DNA of 64,000 nucleotides from Dolomedes plantarius (lineage: Eukaryota; Arthropoda; Arachnida; Araneae; Dolomedidae), in assembly GCA_907164885.2 (NCBI GenBank), contig OU015493.1, positions 219,624,279 through 219,688,278 on the forward strand. The letters run 5' to 3'. The notes beneath the pieces were generated by a model. The model saw only the letters and a program-made list of their open reading frames with translations, ran no database searches and had not been told where the DNA came from. The stretch's first letter is position 1. Each line of letters begins with the position of its first letter. This document shows positions 13,230-24,130 of this stretch, piece by piece. A program made the position numbers and the translations under genes.

Positions 13230-15980
13230 TCAGTTTCTGCACCACTGTTTCATTTTGTCCGCTGCAGTTGATGTTATGGTTGGACCATCGTGATGTCCTA
13301 ACTTTCGAACTTCGTAACGATCGTTGGGGTTGATGTTCGTGATCTCATACGGTCCGAAGAACTTTGGTCGGAGCTTTAATCCGGTTCCAAATTGAGTTCG
13401 TTGTATTGCCAGTTTGTCACCGATCTTGTATTTACAAGCCGGTTTACGCCGTTTGTTATATTGTCGTATGTTTTCTTCCTGTAAACGGAGGATATTTCGT
13501 TTAGCTTCGATACGTAACGCTTCTTTGTCATCAAGAATTCTTTGGTGGTGTTCCTCGTCAAGAAGATTTTTAATCTGTAGATCCTCTTGTTGTTTCATTT
13601 TAACACCAATTAAAAGTTGAAAGGGTGTGAATTTTGTACTGCGTGTGGTGGTACTATTTAAGATACGTTGCAATCTTGGGACATATTTAAACCATTTGTC
13701 AGGTTCATCTAGAGCTAACTTAGTTAAAACGGGAATAATTGTGCCATGAACACGCTCAACCTGACCGTTGCCACGTGGCACACCTGTTGCTATTGAAATG
13801 TGTTCAATTGACTGTTCCTGGCAGTAACTTTGAAATTCTGAAGATGTGAATGCGCTACCTTTGTCAGTAATGATTTTTGAAGGGTTGCCAAATGTAGTTT
13901 GTTGCAAGGATAATTTGTCTAAGGCATCTTTCGTAGAGGTGGACTTCACGGGATAGATCCATACAAATTTGGAAAAGGCATCAACTACTGTAAAAAGATA
14001 CTTATAACATTTTTTTGTCGATGGTAAAGGTCCTAAAAAGTCGCAATGGTAACATTCAAGGGGTGCATCACCTTTTGGAATGGGGTGAAGGTATCCTTCT
14101 TGTTTTCCAGATTTTCGCGAGGACAAAATGCAAGGAATACAGTTCGAAATAATTTCTTGAACTAATTTCTTAAGTTGAGGAATGAAAAATTCACGAGAAA
14201 CAATTAATTCGGTTTTTTGTGAAGCAAAATGACCTTGTGAATGGGCGTTTAGCACTATTTCTTTCTGCATCATTTGTGGTACTACTAAAAGTTCGGCATC
14301 CTGATGAAGTTTATAAAGAATTCCGTTTTTAACAAAAAATTCATCAGAAGGTGTAGATTCAAGCATAGATTTAATTTGAGATATAAATTCATCCTGGTCT
14401 TGGGCATTTTTCACCTTTTGAGTGATATCATTTGAGGTAATTACAAGAATGGGGTTACGACTTAAAGCATCAACATGTTTCATCTGTCTACCGGGTCGAT
14501 GACAAACTTCATAATCAAAGTCTTCTAACATCAATGCCCATCGAGCAATTTTAGCTGGTAGGTCTTTTTTGTGCATCGTTTTTTGGAAAGCATCACAATC
14601 GGTGATAATTTTAAATTTTGTTCCCAACAAGTAGTTTCGAAATTTTTTTAGCGCTTCAATAACGGCAAGAACTTCCAGTTCATAACTATGATATTTTTCT
14701 TGTTGAACTGTAGTTTTACGGCTAAAATAATGAATAGGATGAAACTGTCCATCATCGGATTGTTGCAAGAGCACAGCGCCAAAACCTAAGGAGCTGGCAT
14801 CAGTGTGGAGTTCTAATGGGTATCCCTGTTGAAAAACATGAAGAACTGGGTTTTGTGAAAGAATGTTTTTAAGTTGTTGAAAAGCTGCTATTTGTTCAGA
14901 GTCAAAATTAAATTCTACATTATCCCGAAGGAGGTCACTTAATGGTCTAGCAATCAGCGTATAATTTGGAATGAACTTTCTGAAATAACTTGTTAATCCA
15001 AGAAAACTTTGAACTTGTTTAGGGGTTTGAGGTTGTGGGAAATTTTGAACAGCTTGTGTCTTGGTAGGTGAGGGTTTAACTACTCCATTTTCGATAATGT
15101 AACCAAGAAATTCTATCTTTCGCTGTAAAAATTGACACTTTTTAAAGTTCAATTCAAGGCCATAGTCTGCAGCTGTTTGGAGAACTAGGCGTAATTTTTG
15201 TAGACCTTCAACTTCATCATTAGATGGTATGAGAAGATCGTCCATGTAAACAATAAGAACATTGTCGCGAATGAGATTTCTAAAAACTGTGTAAACATAT
15301 CGTTGGAAAACACTGGGACTGTTACATAAGCCAAATGGGACACGTAAAAATTCATATTGTCCTTCATGAGTCACAAAAGAAGTATATTTAGGGCTGTTAG
15401 GTTCCATAGGTACATGAAAGAAACCATTTTTGAGATCAAGTGAAGTGAACACCCGAGATTTTTGAAGTTTGTCTAAAGCTTCTTCGATGAGCGGTAAGGG
15501 AAATTTATCTTTTATCATTTTTCTATTCAATTTGCGGTAATCAACACAAAGTCTATAATCTCCACTTTTTTTCTTACATAGAACAATCGGTGCGGCATAA
15601 TCGGAGCAACTTTCTTTAATAATTCCATCATTTAACCAATCTTGAATTTGGCTTTCTACAATTTTCTGTTCCGCGAAAGGGAGTCGTCGAGAACGTTGAG
15701 CTACAGGGATTTCATCTTGTAATAAAATAGTCATCTTAATTTCAGTGTCTTGAACTTTATGTGATTTGTAGGAAGTAACGATATTTTGAACTTCCTCACG
15801 AATTTCAGAATTCAAAATGTGTGAAAGATCAAATGGAAAAGCTTGATCATCAGAAACATTAGCAATATTAACGAAGGTGTTATTTTCAGGAGTTTTGCAT
15901 AAACGAATACCGTCTTTATCAAATGTAAATTGGGTTTGCTGTAAAAAGTCGATTCCGATAATCACATCAAAAGGAATCAA
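13230..15980 (-). CDS. pol: Gypsy-2 Pol (RT, RNase H, integrase)
   Basis: A 916-codon ORF. It starts with the distal part of the protease (VIIGIDFLQQ, residues ~7-15). RT follows: YRLCVDYRKLNRKM, FTSLDLKNGFFHV, VPFGLCNSPSVFQRY and the catalytic IVYMDDLLI (~residue 247). RNase H shows PLELHTDASSLGFGAVLLQ (~390) and YHSYELEVLAVIEALKKFR. Integrase has the HHCC finger (AHSQGHFASQKT...CIPC, ~580-615) and the D-D-E triad in CDFLGPL, TDKGSAF and GNGQVERVHG. A GPY/F-like module (FFGPYEI) is at the C-terminus. No internal stop. It lies in a different frame from gag-PR. Copies the RNA into cDNA and integrates it. Confidence 0.93.
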   Translation of the reverse strand: MIPFDVIIGIDFLQQTQFTFDKDGIRLCKTPENNTFVNIANVSDDQAFPFDLSHILNSEIREEVQNIVTSYKSHKVQDTEIKMTILLQDEIPVAQRSRRLPFAEQKIVESQIQDWLNDGIIKESCSDYAAPIVLCKKKSGDYRLCVDYRKLNRKMIKDKFPLPLIEEALDKLQKSRVFTSLDLKNGFFHVPMEPNSPKYTSFVTHEGQYEFLRVPFGLCNSPSVFQRYVYTVFRNLIRDNVLIVYMDDLLIPSNDEVEGLQKLRLVLQTAADYGLELNFKKCQFLQRKIEFLGYIIENGVVKPSPTKTQAVQNFPQPQTPKQVQSFLGLTSYFRKFIPNYTLIARPLSDLLRDNVEFNFDSEQIAAFQQLKNILSQNPVLHVFQQGYPLELHTDASSLGFGAVLLQQSDDGQFHPIHYFSRKTTVQQEKYHSYELEVLAVIEALKKFRNYLLGTKFKIITDCDAFQKTMHKKDLPAKIARWALMLEDFDYEVCHRPGRQMKHVDALSRNPILVITSNDITQKVKNAQDQDEFISQIKSMLESTPSDEFFVKNGILYKLHQDAELLVVPQMMQKEIVLNAHSQGHFASQKTELIVSREFFIPQLKKLVQEIISNCIPCILSSRKSGKQEGYLHPIPKGDAPLECYHCDFLGPLPSTKKCYKYLFTVVDAFSKFVWIYPVKSTSTKDALDKLSLQQTTFGNPSKIITDKGSAFTSSEFQSYCQEQSIEHISIATGVPRGNGQVERVHGTIIPVLTKLALDEPDKWFKYVPRLQRILNSTTTRSTKFTPFQLLIGVKMKQQEDLQIKNLLDEEHHQRILDDKEALRIEAKRNILRLQEENIRQYNKRRKPACKYKIGDKLAIQRTQFGTGLKLRPKFFGPYEITNINPNDRYEVRKLGHHDGPTITSTAADKMKQWCRN

Positions 15981-15988
15981 GTCATCCT

Positions 15989-17548
15989 CTAGAACATGTA
16001 TTTTAGCAGGTAAAGTAATGGTTTGAATTTCGATGGAATCCTGAAAGAATCCGATGCTGTGAACTTGGTTTTGCCAATTCCTGAAAAGGGAATGTTGGTG
16101 GGCTGCAATGGTGGCGAACCAATTCTTCGATAGGTTTTCTCATTGATGAGGGTTGCCTGTGACCCAGTGTCACAGAGTGCTGTCAATTGAATTCCTGCAA
16201 GTTGAATGTCAACATGCATGGGATTTTTCGATGAAGTTTCAGGAGAAAGTGCATTTACAGTTTTATCAGAAATAGGTTTTTGAGAATCAGGTTTTGGTTT
16301 AGAATTTCGATAACTTTTAGGGCAATTAGCATGAACATGACCAAAACTTTTACATCCGTAGCATTGTTTACCATGTGACTTATTCAAACATTGGTTGCTT
16401 TTGTGACCTCTCAAGCCACAGGAAAAACATACTGGCTGTGTATTTGGGCTAGGTGTATTATCGACTTTCACATTGAGGTAGGAAGCATCAATTTTTTTCT
16501 GATTATTTTGTCTGAAATTTTGTGATCTGTTAAAGATTTGTTCATAAATTTTCAACTTTTCCTTAAATTCAGGGACGGATTTACAACCGTAAAGAATAAC
16601 TTTATTGTTTGTTGAATCAGGAATTCCGTTTATGACATACTCAAACAGAGAGGAGTCATCGAGAGAACCTTTGTGTGCCAAATCTCTCATAGCTAAGAAA
16701 TATTCTTGTAGGGTTTCAAACGGTTTCATACGTCGAGATTCCATTAATTTATGTAACTGAATACCGTTAATTTTGTCCGAAAATTCGTCTAATAAATGGT
16801 GCTTCAATTGTTCCCAATTTGTAATTCCACGAATAGACCTAATTAAAGTTTGAGCGGGACCAGTTAAACATTTTCTAACAAAAGTAATTTGGTGAATTGG
16901 ATTCTTTATCTGATATAAACAAAAAAGTTCTTCAACGTCAGATATAAAATTCTCAACACTGTAATTATCACGAGACAAGAAAGGTTTTATTAAATCAACA
17001 ACGTCTTTCAGACTAAACAACTGGAAAGAGAGATTCGCAGTTTCAACTGAAGGCAATGAATTTTGATCTGATTCACCAACGGAAATGTGTGTATTTTGCT
17101 TATTCGAAGATTCTTTTGTGTCAATGGTGGGGGAAAAGGGAGATCTATTTTCCTCTATAACGCTGTTAGTTTGGGATGAACGTGCACCCGGAAGTGAGTC
17201 ATCATTCACTTCGCATTCCGAAAGATCAGAAAATTCTGCTTTTAATAACGATAAATCACTAAGACTCATAAGAATGGTATTGGCACATTTGTCTGGGTCA
17301 GTTGAAAATTCTAAATGAAGTAGATTACAAATAGAAATCAAGTCTTTAAGTGAAAACTCTTTAAGTACTTTCTGTTTCGTTGCTTCCAACACGAATGGCT
17401 GTTTAAAACCTGTAAATTTACGTAATCTGGTACGATTTTGTCTGTCGCCGTCTGTACCAAAAATTAAACGATGTAGAACCTTTATTTGATTCGTACTACC
17501 AATTTTTAATGATTTTGCAATATTGGGGTAATCGTTGAGAGTAGCCAT
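15989..17548 (-). CDS. gag: Gypsy-2 Gag with DEK/SAP-like N-terminus and partial protease
   Basis: 519 codons. Residues ~7-100 (LHRLIFGTDGDRQ, RLRKFTGF, LKDLISICNLLHLE) follow the pattern of the DNA-binding DEK/pseudo-SAP plus SAP module of eukaryotic DEK proteins. A low-complexity Ser/Asp/Asn linker comes next, then a retrotransposon capsid region (~175-345; FLSRDNYSVENFISDVEELF, FVRKCLTGPAQTLIRSI). Two CCHC knuckles follow, CFSCGLRGHKSNQC and CYGCKSFGHVHANC. The retropepsin site LTALCDTGSQATLI is close to the end. The frame leaves the protease at ~16066-16080 and stops at 15989; the rest of the protease is in the pol frame. Start ATG at 17546-17548 is the first in frame. The DEK reading is by eye, from memory of the family. 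Confidence 0.85.
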   Translation of the reverse strand: MATLNDYPNIAKSLKIGSTNQIKVLHRLIFGTDGDRQNRTRLRKFTGFKQPFVLEATKQKVLKEFSLKDLISICNLLHLEFSTDPDKCANTILMSLSDLSLLKAEFSDLSECEVNDDSLPGARSSQTNSVIEENRSPFSPTIDTKESSNKQNTHISVGESDQNSLPSVETANLSFQLFSLKDVVDLIKPFLSRDNYSVENFISDVEELFCLYQIKNPIHQITFVRKCLTGPAQTLIRSIRGITNWEQLKHHLLDEFSDKINGIQLHKLMESRRMKPFETLQEYFLAMRDLAHKGSLDDSSLFEYVINGIPDSTNNKVILYGCKSVPEFKEKLKIYEQIFNRSQNFRQNNQKKIDASYLNVKVDNTPSPNTQPVCFSCGLRGHKSNQCLNKSHGKQCYGCKSFGHVHANCPKSYRNSKPKPDSQKPISDKTVNALSPETSSKNPMHVDIQLAGIQLTALCDTGSQATLINEKTYRRIGSPPLQPTNIPFSGIGKTKFTASDSFRIPSKFKPLLYLLKYMF

Positions 17549-17886
17549 AACTATATACTAGGTTCAAACAATTATAGTACACAAATATACAAATATTCAA
17601 AACCAAAATCAATACTTATAATACGTAGGTACTCAAATTCAAAAATAAAATTTCAAATCGAAATTTCCTCAAATATCAATTCAATAATAAAATATTGATT
17701 CTCAAAATATGCATCAAGGAAATAATATAATATTCTTCAAACTGTATTCAAATTGCAATCATTCAAAATATATGTTATGTTGTGGTTTGTTCAAGGAAAC
17801 AAGATTCTTCAAGTTAAATGTCGAAATTTTCATCAAATCATCAAATAATTTCATCGAAATAGAATTCTCTTCAAGAAAACAGAAGT
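17549..17886 (-). other. Gypsy-2 leader, proximal part
   Basis: Non-coding AT-rich leader between gag and the BEL-1 insertion. It ends in GAAGT (17882-17886), the left half of the BEL-1 target duplication. Confidence 0.7.
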
Positions 17887-18204
17887 TGTAACATAAATTA
17901 ATTATCCGACTCCGAGTCCTTTACGAAACACTGACATTTATTAACAATTAAACTCACAGCACAGTTACAGAAATCTTACAATTATTTACGGCCTTTCATT
18001 TAAGCCGCCCAGATATTTCAACTCGACTGGTCGAGCCACCACATGGTTCTGAGCCGCGCAAATCGGATCTCAACGCGACAACAAGTTACTTTCGTTTTAA
18101 CACGTGACATAAACATATAGTATTTTCCCTCCCGTAGGAGAGTAAAACCAAACTTCCCCGTTTATAGGGACCAACAGTTGCAGACGGAGTTTTGAGTCGT
18201 AACA
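17887..18204 (-). repeat. BEL-1 3' LTR
   Basis: TGTAACATAAAT...GAGTCGTAACA. Single difference from the other LTR: C at 17989 versus A at 24233. Confidence 0.95.
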
Positions 18205-18407
18205 TCCTCCGCCCCCAATGAAGACATTCATTATTTCTTACAACATAATAAGTACAACATAATAAATCAAAAAATTTTACACTCAATTATTACAAAATTA
18301 ATAAAGAACAACATTAATACTAACAAAAATAAAACACTTATTAAATGAAACAAACAATACAACTTGATAGCTGTCTGGTAAATCACAACCTCAGTATTAA
18401 AGTTGGA

Positions 18408-21400
18408 TCACGGCTTACCTATCTCCATATGATGCAGAAGCTGAATCGGTCGTTTGATTTGACCTGTAGCTGTTTTCAGCGTGACAGCTCTTACCTGTTT
18501 GTCTCTGCCAAAATGCAATTCAGTTACTCTTCCCATTCTCCACATTTGCCGTGGCATATTATCATCTGCTATCAAGACTACGTCACCTACATTAAATTGA
18601 CAAGTTACATTAACTGGTTTTATAAAATTTACATTTCTTAACTGTAAAAGGTACTCTCCCTTCCATCGTTTCCAAAACTGATTTAAAAGCATTTCACGGT
18701 ATAAATATCTCTTAATTAACACTTTATGAGTACTGGATACACTTCCAGAAATTGATTTGCCAATATGGGGAGGTAAGGCAGTTATTCTTCTTCCAATGAG
18801 GAAATGAGCTAGAGTGAGAGGGGATGGTTCTGTAGGTTCGTTATAGACATAAGTAAGAGGTCTAGAGTTCAAAATGGATTCAATCTCTGCAAGTACTGTT
18901 TGCAGTTCTTCAAAAGTTACCAAAGCCCTCCCAAGAATTTTCCTCAAAACAACCTTTGTCATACGAACCATCCGCTCCCAATATCCGCCCCACCAAGCGG
19001 CCTTTTCTACTATGTACTGCCACGTAATCCCCTTTTTTCCAAAATACTTTTGTATTTCTGAGTCCTTTATGTTCGTATACAATTTCTTGAGTTCGGTGTC
19101 TGCACCTTTGAAAGTCAAGGCATTGTCCGAGTTAATAATTCGACAAACACCTCTCCTTGAAACAAATCGTCTAAACGCTAGTAGGAAATGTTCACTACTT
19201 AAGCTGGACACAACTTCCAAATGAACAGCTCGAGTGACGGCGCAGGTAAATAAGGCGATGTAATTTTTGCAATTGTCCTTTGTATATAAGGGTCCTGCAA
19301 AGTCTATTGCAGTGACTTCAAAAGGTTGGGATTCCCGAGTTCTGGTTGCAGGAAGTGGAGCTACTACCTGCCTTCCTTGTTTAGCCTTGAATCGTCTGCA
19401 TCGTAAACACTTGTTTAAACAGGACTTTACAACTTGCCTGCCACGAATTATCCAAAATCGTTCTCTGAGCTGTGTGAGAGTGTCAGAAACACCAGAATGA
19501 AGCACGTTCTTATGCTCTCTCATTATCAAAAGCTCAGTAAATTTAGTCTTGCTCGGGAGAATTATTGGATGTTTAGATTGAACATCTAAATCAGAACTCT
19601 GCAGTCTTCCCTTTAATACTATTAACCCATCAATGGTCAAAATTGGATCTAAACCATATAGCTTAGAGTCAGAATCAATTGCGGTTTTCGTTTTTAATTG
19701 GTTATACTCTTTACCAAAGTTATTTCGTTGCACGATTCGAAGCCAATAGTTCTCTGCGATAGAGAGTTCTTGCGCTGTTAAAGCACCCGTAGATTTTATA
19801 CATTTTGGTTTAGAATTGTTCACAAACCTCATGATATATGCACTTATTCTTATGACCTTTCCTAGGTCACTATACTTGTGAAGGTCCAATAGTGGTTCAA
19901 CAGTTTCGAAGTTTACATGAAACGCAACGACCTTTCGCTTCTCTTCCTCAACACCTTCAGTATCTGAACTGACCCTCGTCGTTGTTACCTCACTTGGAAT
20001 ATTTAACTCTGCAAGCCAAGGTGGTCCTGAAATCCAAGCCTTATCATTGATTAGAGCTTGTGCTCTTATTCCTCTAGTGAGCTTATCGGCTGGATTGAAT
20101 TTTCCATTGCAGAATTGCCATCTCGATGGATCAGTCCTTTCCTTTATCTCTACCACGCGATTTCTCACAAATATCTTCCAGTTATCTGCAACGCCTTTTA
20201 TCCAATGAATACAAATCTGGGAGTCAGTCCAGTAAAATATATTCCTTGGTTCTACCATAGGAAAGGTAGACTGTAAATATGACCCCAGTCTTGCTGATAG
20301 TAGGGTCCCCATTAACTCGAGTCTTGGTAGTGTCATCTTCTTCAATGGGGCTAAACGAGACTTCGATATTATGAAACACGTTACGTATCTATTTAACTTT
20401 CTCATTCTAAAGTATGCTACCGATCCATAGCATTTGGGACTGGCATCTGAGAATATGTGTATTTCAACAGAATCCCAGCAAATTTCACTGAAATATAATC
20501 TGGGTATCTCAAAGAATTTCAACTTCTCAACGTCGTTCAGCCACTCCAGAAATTCTGCTTCAATTTCACTAGGAACACCTTCATCCCATTGAAGGCCTCT
20601 TTCCCACAACATTTGGACTATTATCTTGAGTCGTACTGAAAAGGGGTTCATTATACCCATAGGGTCAAATAACATTCCACAAGCTGCTAAAATATTACGT
20701 TTCGTTATCGGCTTATCTCCTTTCAATTTCTTAAACTGACTAGTGTCAATTCTCAATTTGTCATTTACATTGTCCCAAATAATACCCAAAATTTTCAATG
20801 GTACGCCAGACTCTTCCGAAATTTCACGACAGTCGATGCCATTCTCCCTCCATAGTTCATTGAGCTCTGGGGAATTTGATATCCATCTACGAAGATTCAT
20901 ACTGGCTTGATCAAGAATAAATATCATTTCTTTACTCAGTTTTAGAACATGGTCGATATCCGTAGATCCTGATATTAAGTCGTCGACATATAACTCTTTT
21001 AACATGTCGCAAGATTCGCTGTGGGATTCTTCATATTTCTTTAAGTGAAGCCGCACTGTCGCAGTTAGTAAAAACGGTGAACACTTTACCCCAAAAGGAA
21101 CTCTTGCAATCTGCAACACTTGGAAATTTGGAGGATCGAAATGGAGATTTGGCCCCTGCCCATTAATCCACAGGAACTTTAAAAAATCTCTATCCCCCTC
21201 GGCAATTCCTACTTCAAGAAACGCGCGCTGAATGTCGGCGCAAAAAGCGATTGGATTTAATCTGAACTTCAAAATGATTTTCAATAAGTCGGGATTCAAA
21301 TTGGGCCCGCTATCCAAACAATCGTTTAGGGATAATTTATCCTTACCCTTAGAAGATGCATCGAAAACTATCCTGACTTTTGTAGTGTCCTTTTGCTCGC

Positions 21401-23828
21401 GCACTACTGCGTGATGTGGCATGAAGTATCCTGTATTGACGGTTTTCCTTAAATCTACCGTTACTGGTTCCACAATACCTTCTTTTAAGTGTTCATTAAT
21501 TATTTCACTATATCTCAAACCTAATTCCCGATTCCTTTCAAATACTCTGCTCAAACTGTACAAACGACGCCTAGCGTTTTCATAGTTACTCTCTAAATTT
21601 TTATCCTTTTCTTTCCATAATAACCGAGTTTCATATCGTTTGTTTTTGTACGTAGTATTTTGCTCAAATGAATCTAAAATTTCCTTATCAGATCGAGAAA
21701 TTTCCTTATCTGGACTTATCCCAATTGTTTCCAGTTCCCAAAAATGCTTAACTCTTTCATAGTCCAATTCTTCATTCGCAACGGTCAAATGGTTAGCATG
21801 CACCTCCTGACAATTATATCCTTCATCCCTTCCCTGTATCACGAAGCCAAAAATGGTGTCTGTTGCCACTAGTCTTTTAGAAATTTTTATATTTGTTTCA
21901 CCCAAAATTTCCCCAATACAATCTGACCCGATTAAAATTTGTATACTTCTGGATGTACCCTGATCTGCCAACTCGATACCCTTTTCCAAAGCCATATTCC
22001 GAATCCATTTAGAAGGAATTTCAATTTGTCCTAATGTAATCGAATCAATAACTACTGCGTTAATTTTGATTTTCCGCTTCGGATCACTCACATTACACAA
22101 TTCCAGTTCAACTATATCATAAATTTTCTTCTCAGCTCGACTACCCCCAAAGGTGTAAATAACAAGTGCTTCTCTACTTATGGCCTTTAACCCCAACAGT
22201 TCGCAAACATCCCTAATCACGAATGTTTTGGTGCTTCCACCGTCTATCATGCAATGAACCATCTGCGTTTTATTTAAAGGACTTGCTTTGACAGCAGCGG
22301 TGAATGTTTGTAATAAGACTGATTCATGCGGTGCCGCCCGCTTCGATGGATTTTTATCACAAACTAAGCTAAGTGAACTTTCTAACTGTGATGGAATTTC
22401 TTTCACGTTTGCTTTAAATTCATTTCTCTCAACACTGCAAATCAGCGAGTTATGGTCTAAAGAATTGCAGTTTCTGCATTTCTGATCCCTTTTACAAAAT
22501 TTCCTCAAGTGGTTCTGGAAACAAATAAAGCACAATCCCTTGGCCATTAACGCTTTTCTCCTATTATTAACATCCAATAAACAATCATGCGTCATGTGCG
22601 AATTGGCAGAACAAAATATACATTGATTTCCCGTATTCTGTCTAAATGGAAAGTTATTTCGGTATTGGTTAAAAGTTCTTGTATTACTACTAGAATATTT
22701 ATTAAACGATGGTAAATTTTCTTCAACCTTAGTAGCTAAAACTGCGGCTGTTGATCTAGATTTAGAATAATCATTTCTCTTAACAGTTAACTGATGTTTA
22801 TTTTGATAATTTTGATTCACCTTATTTCGATAAGGATCATTTACATTTGTATTGTGTGGGTTTGGTTTTGCCAATATTATAGACGTTTCTCTTATTTCCA
22901 ATTCCTTCCGTATGTATTCTATTAATTTTGAAATATCAAACAATTCGTTTGATTTACAGGTCCTATTATAGTTCAAATTCAACTCCTCGGGTAATTTCTG
23001 CAATATTACCGGGCACAGTAAATTACCGTAAGTACCTGTTGCTACATTTAAAGACTGCAACGAACGAATTTGTACTTCTATTGCGTCGTACATTTTTCGT
23101 AGCCCTGCTACATTCGAACAAGATTTTACAGGTTCAATTAATAGAAGTTTATGGATGTGTGACGAAATAATGACCTCTGGCCTTCCAAACCTCAGGGTCA
23201 ACAACTGAACCGATGCGTCATAATTTTGCTCTGTAAGAGAAAATCCTGAAATGGCGTTCAAAGCAACACCCCCTAAATAAGTTTTCAAATACGTAAACTT
23301 TTCGATTTTGCTTAGCGTGCTATTATTGTGTATAGCTACTTCATACGAATTCCAGAAATCAAGCCAAAGACTGCAATCACCAAAAAACTTTGTTATATCT
23401 AGCTTAGGGAGTTTAACGACATTTTTCGTTTCGGTTCTGAAACCTTCACTGTTTTCCACATTACTCTCAGATTGATTCTCAGGTTGGTTTGCCTGCACTA
23501 CACTTCCCGGTCTGCCATATAAAGATCCCAAACACATCGCTAATTTTGATTTTGAATCGGTTCCCTTATCTTTATATTCTTCGCTCACTGATAAGTCATT
23601 CTCTATATCTTCGATTTTAATTATTAACTGTACCTCATCATCAATTTTATTCAACTCATTCATTTTTTCAATGAGCTGATCCCTTAAGCTTGATAGCTCC
23701 TCAATTTTCATCTCTTTAGTATATTCTGCCGTTATTTCCTTTTCTATCGAAGTTTTAATTTTTGTCAAATGCTTAGTAAATAAATTCCTTAAACCCCTCC
23801 GTTTTTCCTTAAGCCTTTGAATATCCAT
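18408..23828 (-). CDS. BEL-1 Gag-Pol polyprotein
   Basis: 1806 codons without a stop, typical BEL/Pao length. Order: N-terminal coiled-coil-prone region (~1-85); DUF1759-type capsid region from ~140 (VVKLPKLDITKFFGDCSLW); cysteine-rich knuckles ~403-465 (CIFCSANSHMTHDC, CRNCNSLDHNSLIC); DUF1758-type protease with IDGGSTKTFV (~527); RT with VRIVFDASSKG and the catalytic ELYVDDLISGS (~945); A17-type/RNase H region with IFSDASPKCYGSVAYF (~1125); integrase with an HHCC finger (HSGVSDTLTQL...CLRCRRF, ~1450-1490), TAIDFAGPLY and IINSDNALTF; and a DUF5641-like C-terminal domain (VGDVVLIADDNMPRQMWRMG). ATG 23826-23828 is the first in-frame start. Domain names are recalled, not searched. Confidence 0.95.
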   Translation of the reverse strand: MDIQRLKEKRRGLRNLFTKHLTKIKTSIEKEITAEYTKEMKIEELSSLRDQLIEKMNELNKIDDEVQLIIKIEDIENDLSVSEEYKDKGTDSKSKLAMCLGSLYGRPGSVVQANQPENQSESNVENSEGFRTETKNVVKLPKLDITKFFGDCSLWLDFWNSYEVAIHNNSTLSKIEKFTYLKTYLGGVALNAISGFSLTEQNYDASVQLLTLRFGRPEVIISSHIHKLLLIEPVKSCSNVAGLRKMYDAIEVQIRSLQSLNVATGTYGNLLCPVILQKLPEELNLNYNRTCKSNELFDISKLIEYIRKELEIRETSIILAKPNPHNTNVNDPYRNKVNQNYQNKHQLTVKRNDYSKSRSTAAVLATKVEENLPSFNKYSSSNTRTFNQYRNNFPFRQNTGNQCIFCSANSHMTHDCLLDVNNRRKALMAKGLCFICFQNHLRKFCKRDQKCRNCNSLDHNSLICSVERNEFKANVKEIPSQLESSLSLVCDKNPSKRAAPHESVLLQTFTAAVKASPLNKTQMVHCMIDGGSTKTFVIRDVCELLGLKAISREALVIYTFGGSRAEKKIYDIVELELCNVSDPKRKIKINAVVIDSITLGQIEIPSKWIRNMALEKGIELADQGTSRSIQILIGSDCIGEILGETNIKISKRLVATDTIFGFVIQGRDEGYNCQEVHANHLTVANEELDYERVKHFWELETIGISPDKEISRSDKEILDSFEQNTTYKNKRYETRLLWKEKDKNLESNYENARRRLYSLSRVFERNRELGLRYSEIINEHLKEGIVEPVTVDLRKTVNTGYFMPHHAVVREQKDTTKVRIVFDASSKGKDKLSLNDCLDSGPNLNPDLLKIILKFRLNPIAFCADIQRAFLEVGIAEGDRDFLKFLWINGQGPNLHFDPPNFQVLQIARVPFGVKCSPFLLTATVRLHLKKYEESHSESCDMLKELYVDDLISGSTDIDHVLKLSKEMIFILDQASMNLRRWISNSPELNELWRENGIDCREISEESGVPLKILGIIWDNVNDKLRIDTSQFKKLKGDKPITKRNILAACGMLFDPMGIMNPFSVRLKIIVQMLWERGLQWDEGVPSEIEAEFLEWLNDVEKLKFFEIPRLYFSEICWDSVEIHIFSDASPKCYGSVAYFRMRKLNRYVTCFIISKSRLAPLKKMTLPRLELMGTLLSARLGSYLQSTFPMVEPRNIFYWTDSQICIHWIKGVADNWKIFVRNRVVEIKERTDPSRWQFCNGKFNPADKLTRGIRAQALINDKAWISGPPWLAELNIPSEVTTTRVSSDTEGVEEEKRKVVAFHVNFETVEPLLDLHKYSDLGKVIRISAYIMRFVNNSKPKCIKSTGALTAQELSIAENYWLRIVQRNNFGKEYNQLKTKTAIDSDSKLYGLDPILTIDGLIVLKGRLQSSDLDVQSKHPIILPSKTKFTELLIMREHKNVLHSGVSDTLTQLRERFWIIRGRQVVKSCLNKCLRCRRFKAKQGRQVVAPLPATRTRESQPFEVTAIDFAGPLYTKDNCKNYIALFTCAVTRAVHLEVVSSLSSEHFLLAFRRFVSRRGVCRIINSDNALTFKGADTELKKLYTNIKDSEIQKYFGKKGITWQYIVEKAAWWGGYWERMVRMTKVVLRKILGRALVTFEELQTVLAEIESILNSRPLTYVYNEPTEPSPLTLAHFLIGRRITALPPHIGKSISGSVSSTHKVLIKRYLYREMLLNQFWKRWKGEYLLQLRNVNFIKPVNVTCQFNVGDVVLIADDNMPRQMWRMGRVTELHFGRDKQVRAVTLKTATGQIKRPIQLLHHMEIGKP

Positions 23829-24130
23829 AATTGAATTAATTTAATTCAACCAGTCTCTCTAGTTATAACAAGGATTTACTATTTGACCCTTAAGTTTCGC
23901 TATCTAATACTGTTTCGTTTCCGATCAGCACTTTTCCGTTTTAACAATTTCTTTCCTAAACAACAACTAACAACAAACCCTTCCCAAATACTTAACTAGA
24001 AGGGAAAAATAAGAAAGGGCCTACCTCCACTTCCAAGAGGTCCCTCCAAGATCCATAAAATATAATCCAAAATTATCCAAAATATTTAGTCCAGTTCCAT
24101 ATCACATCAGGTCCGTGGTCACCAAAAAGA

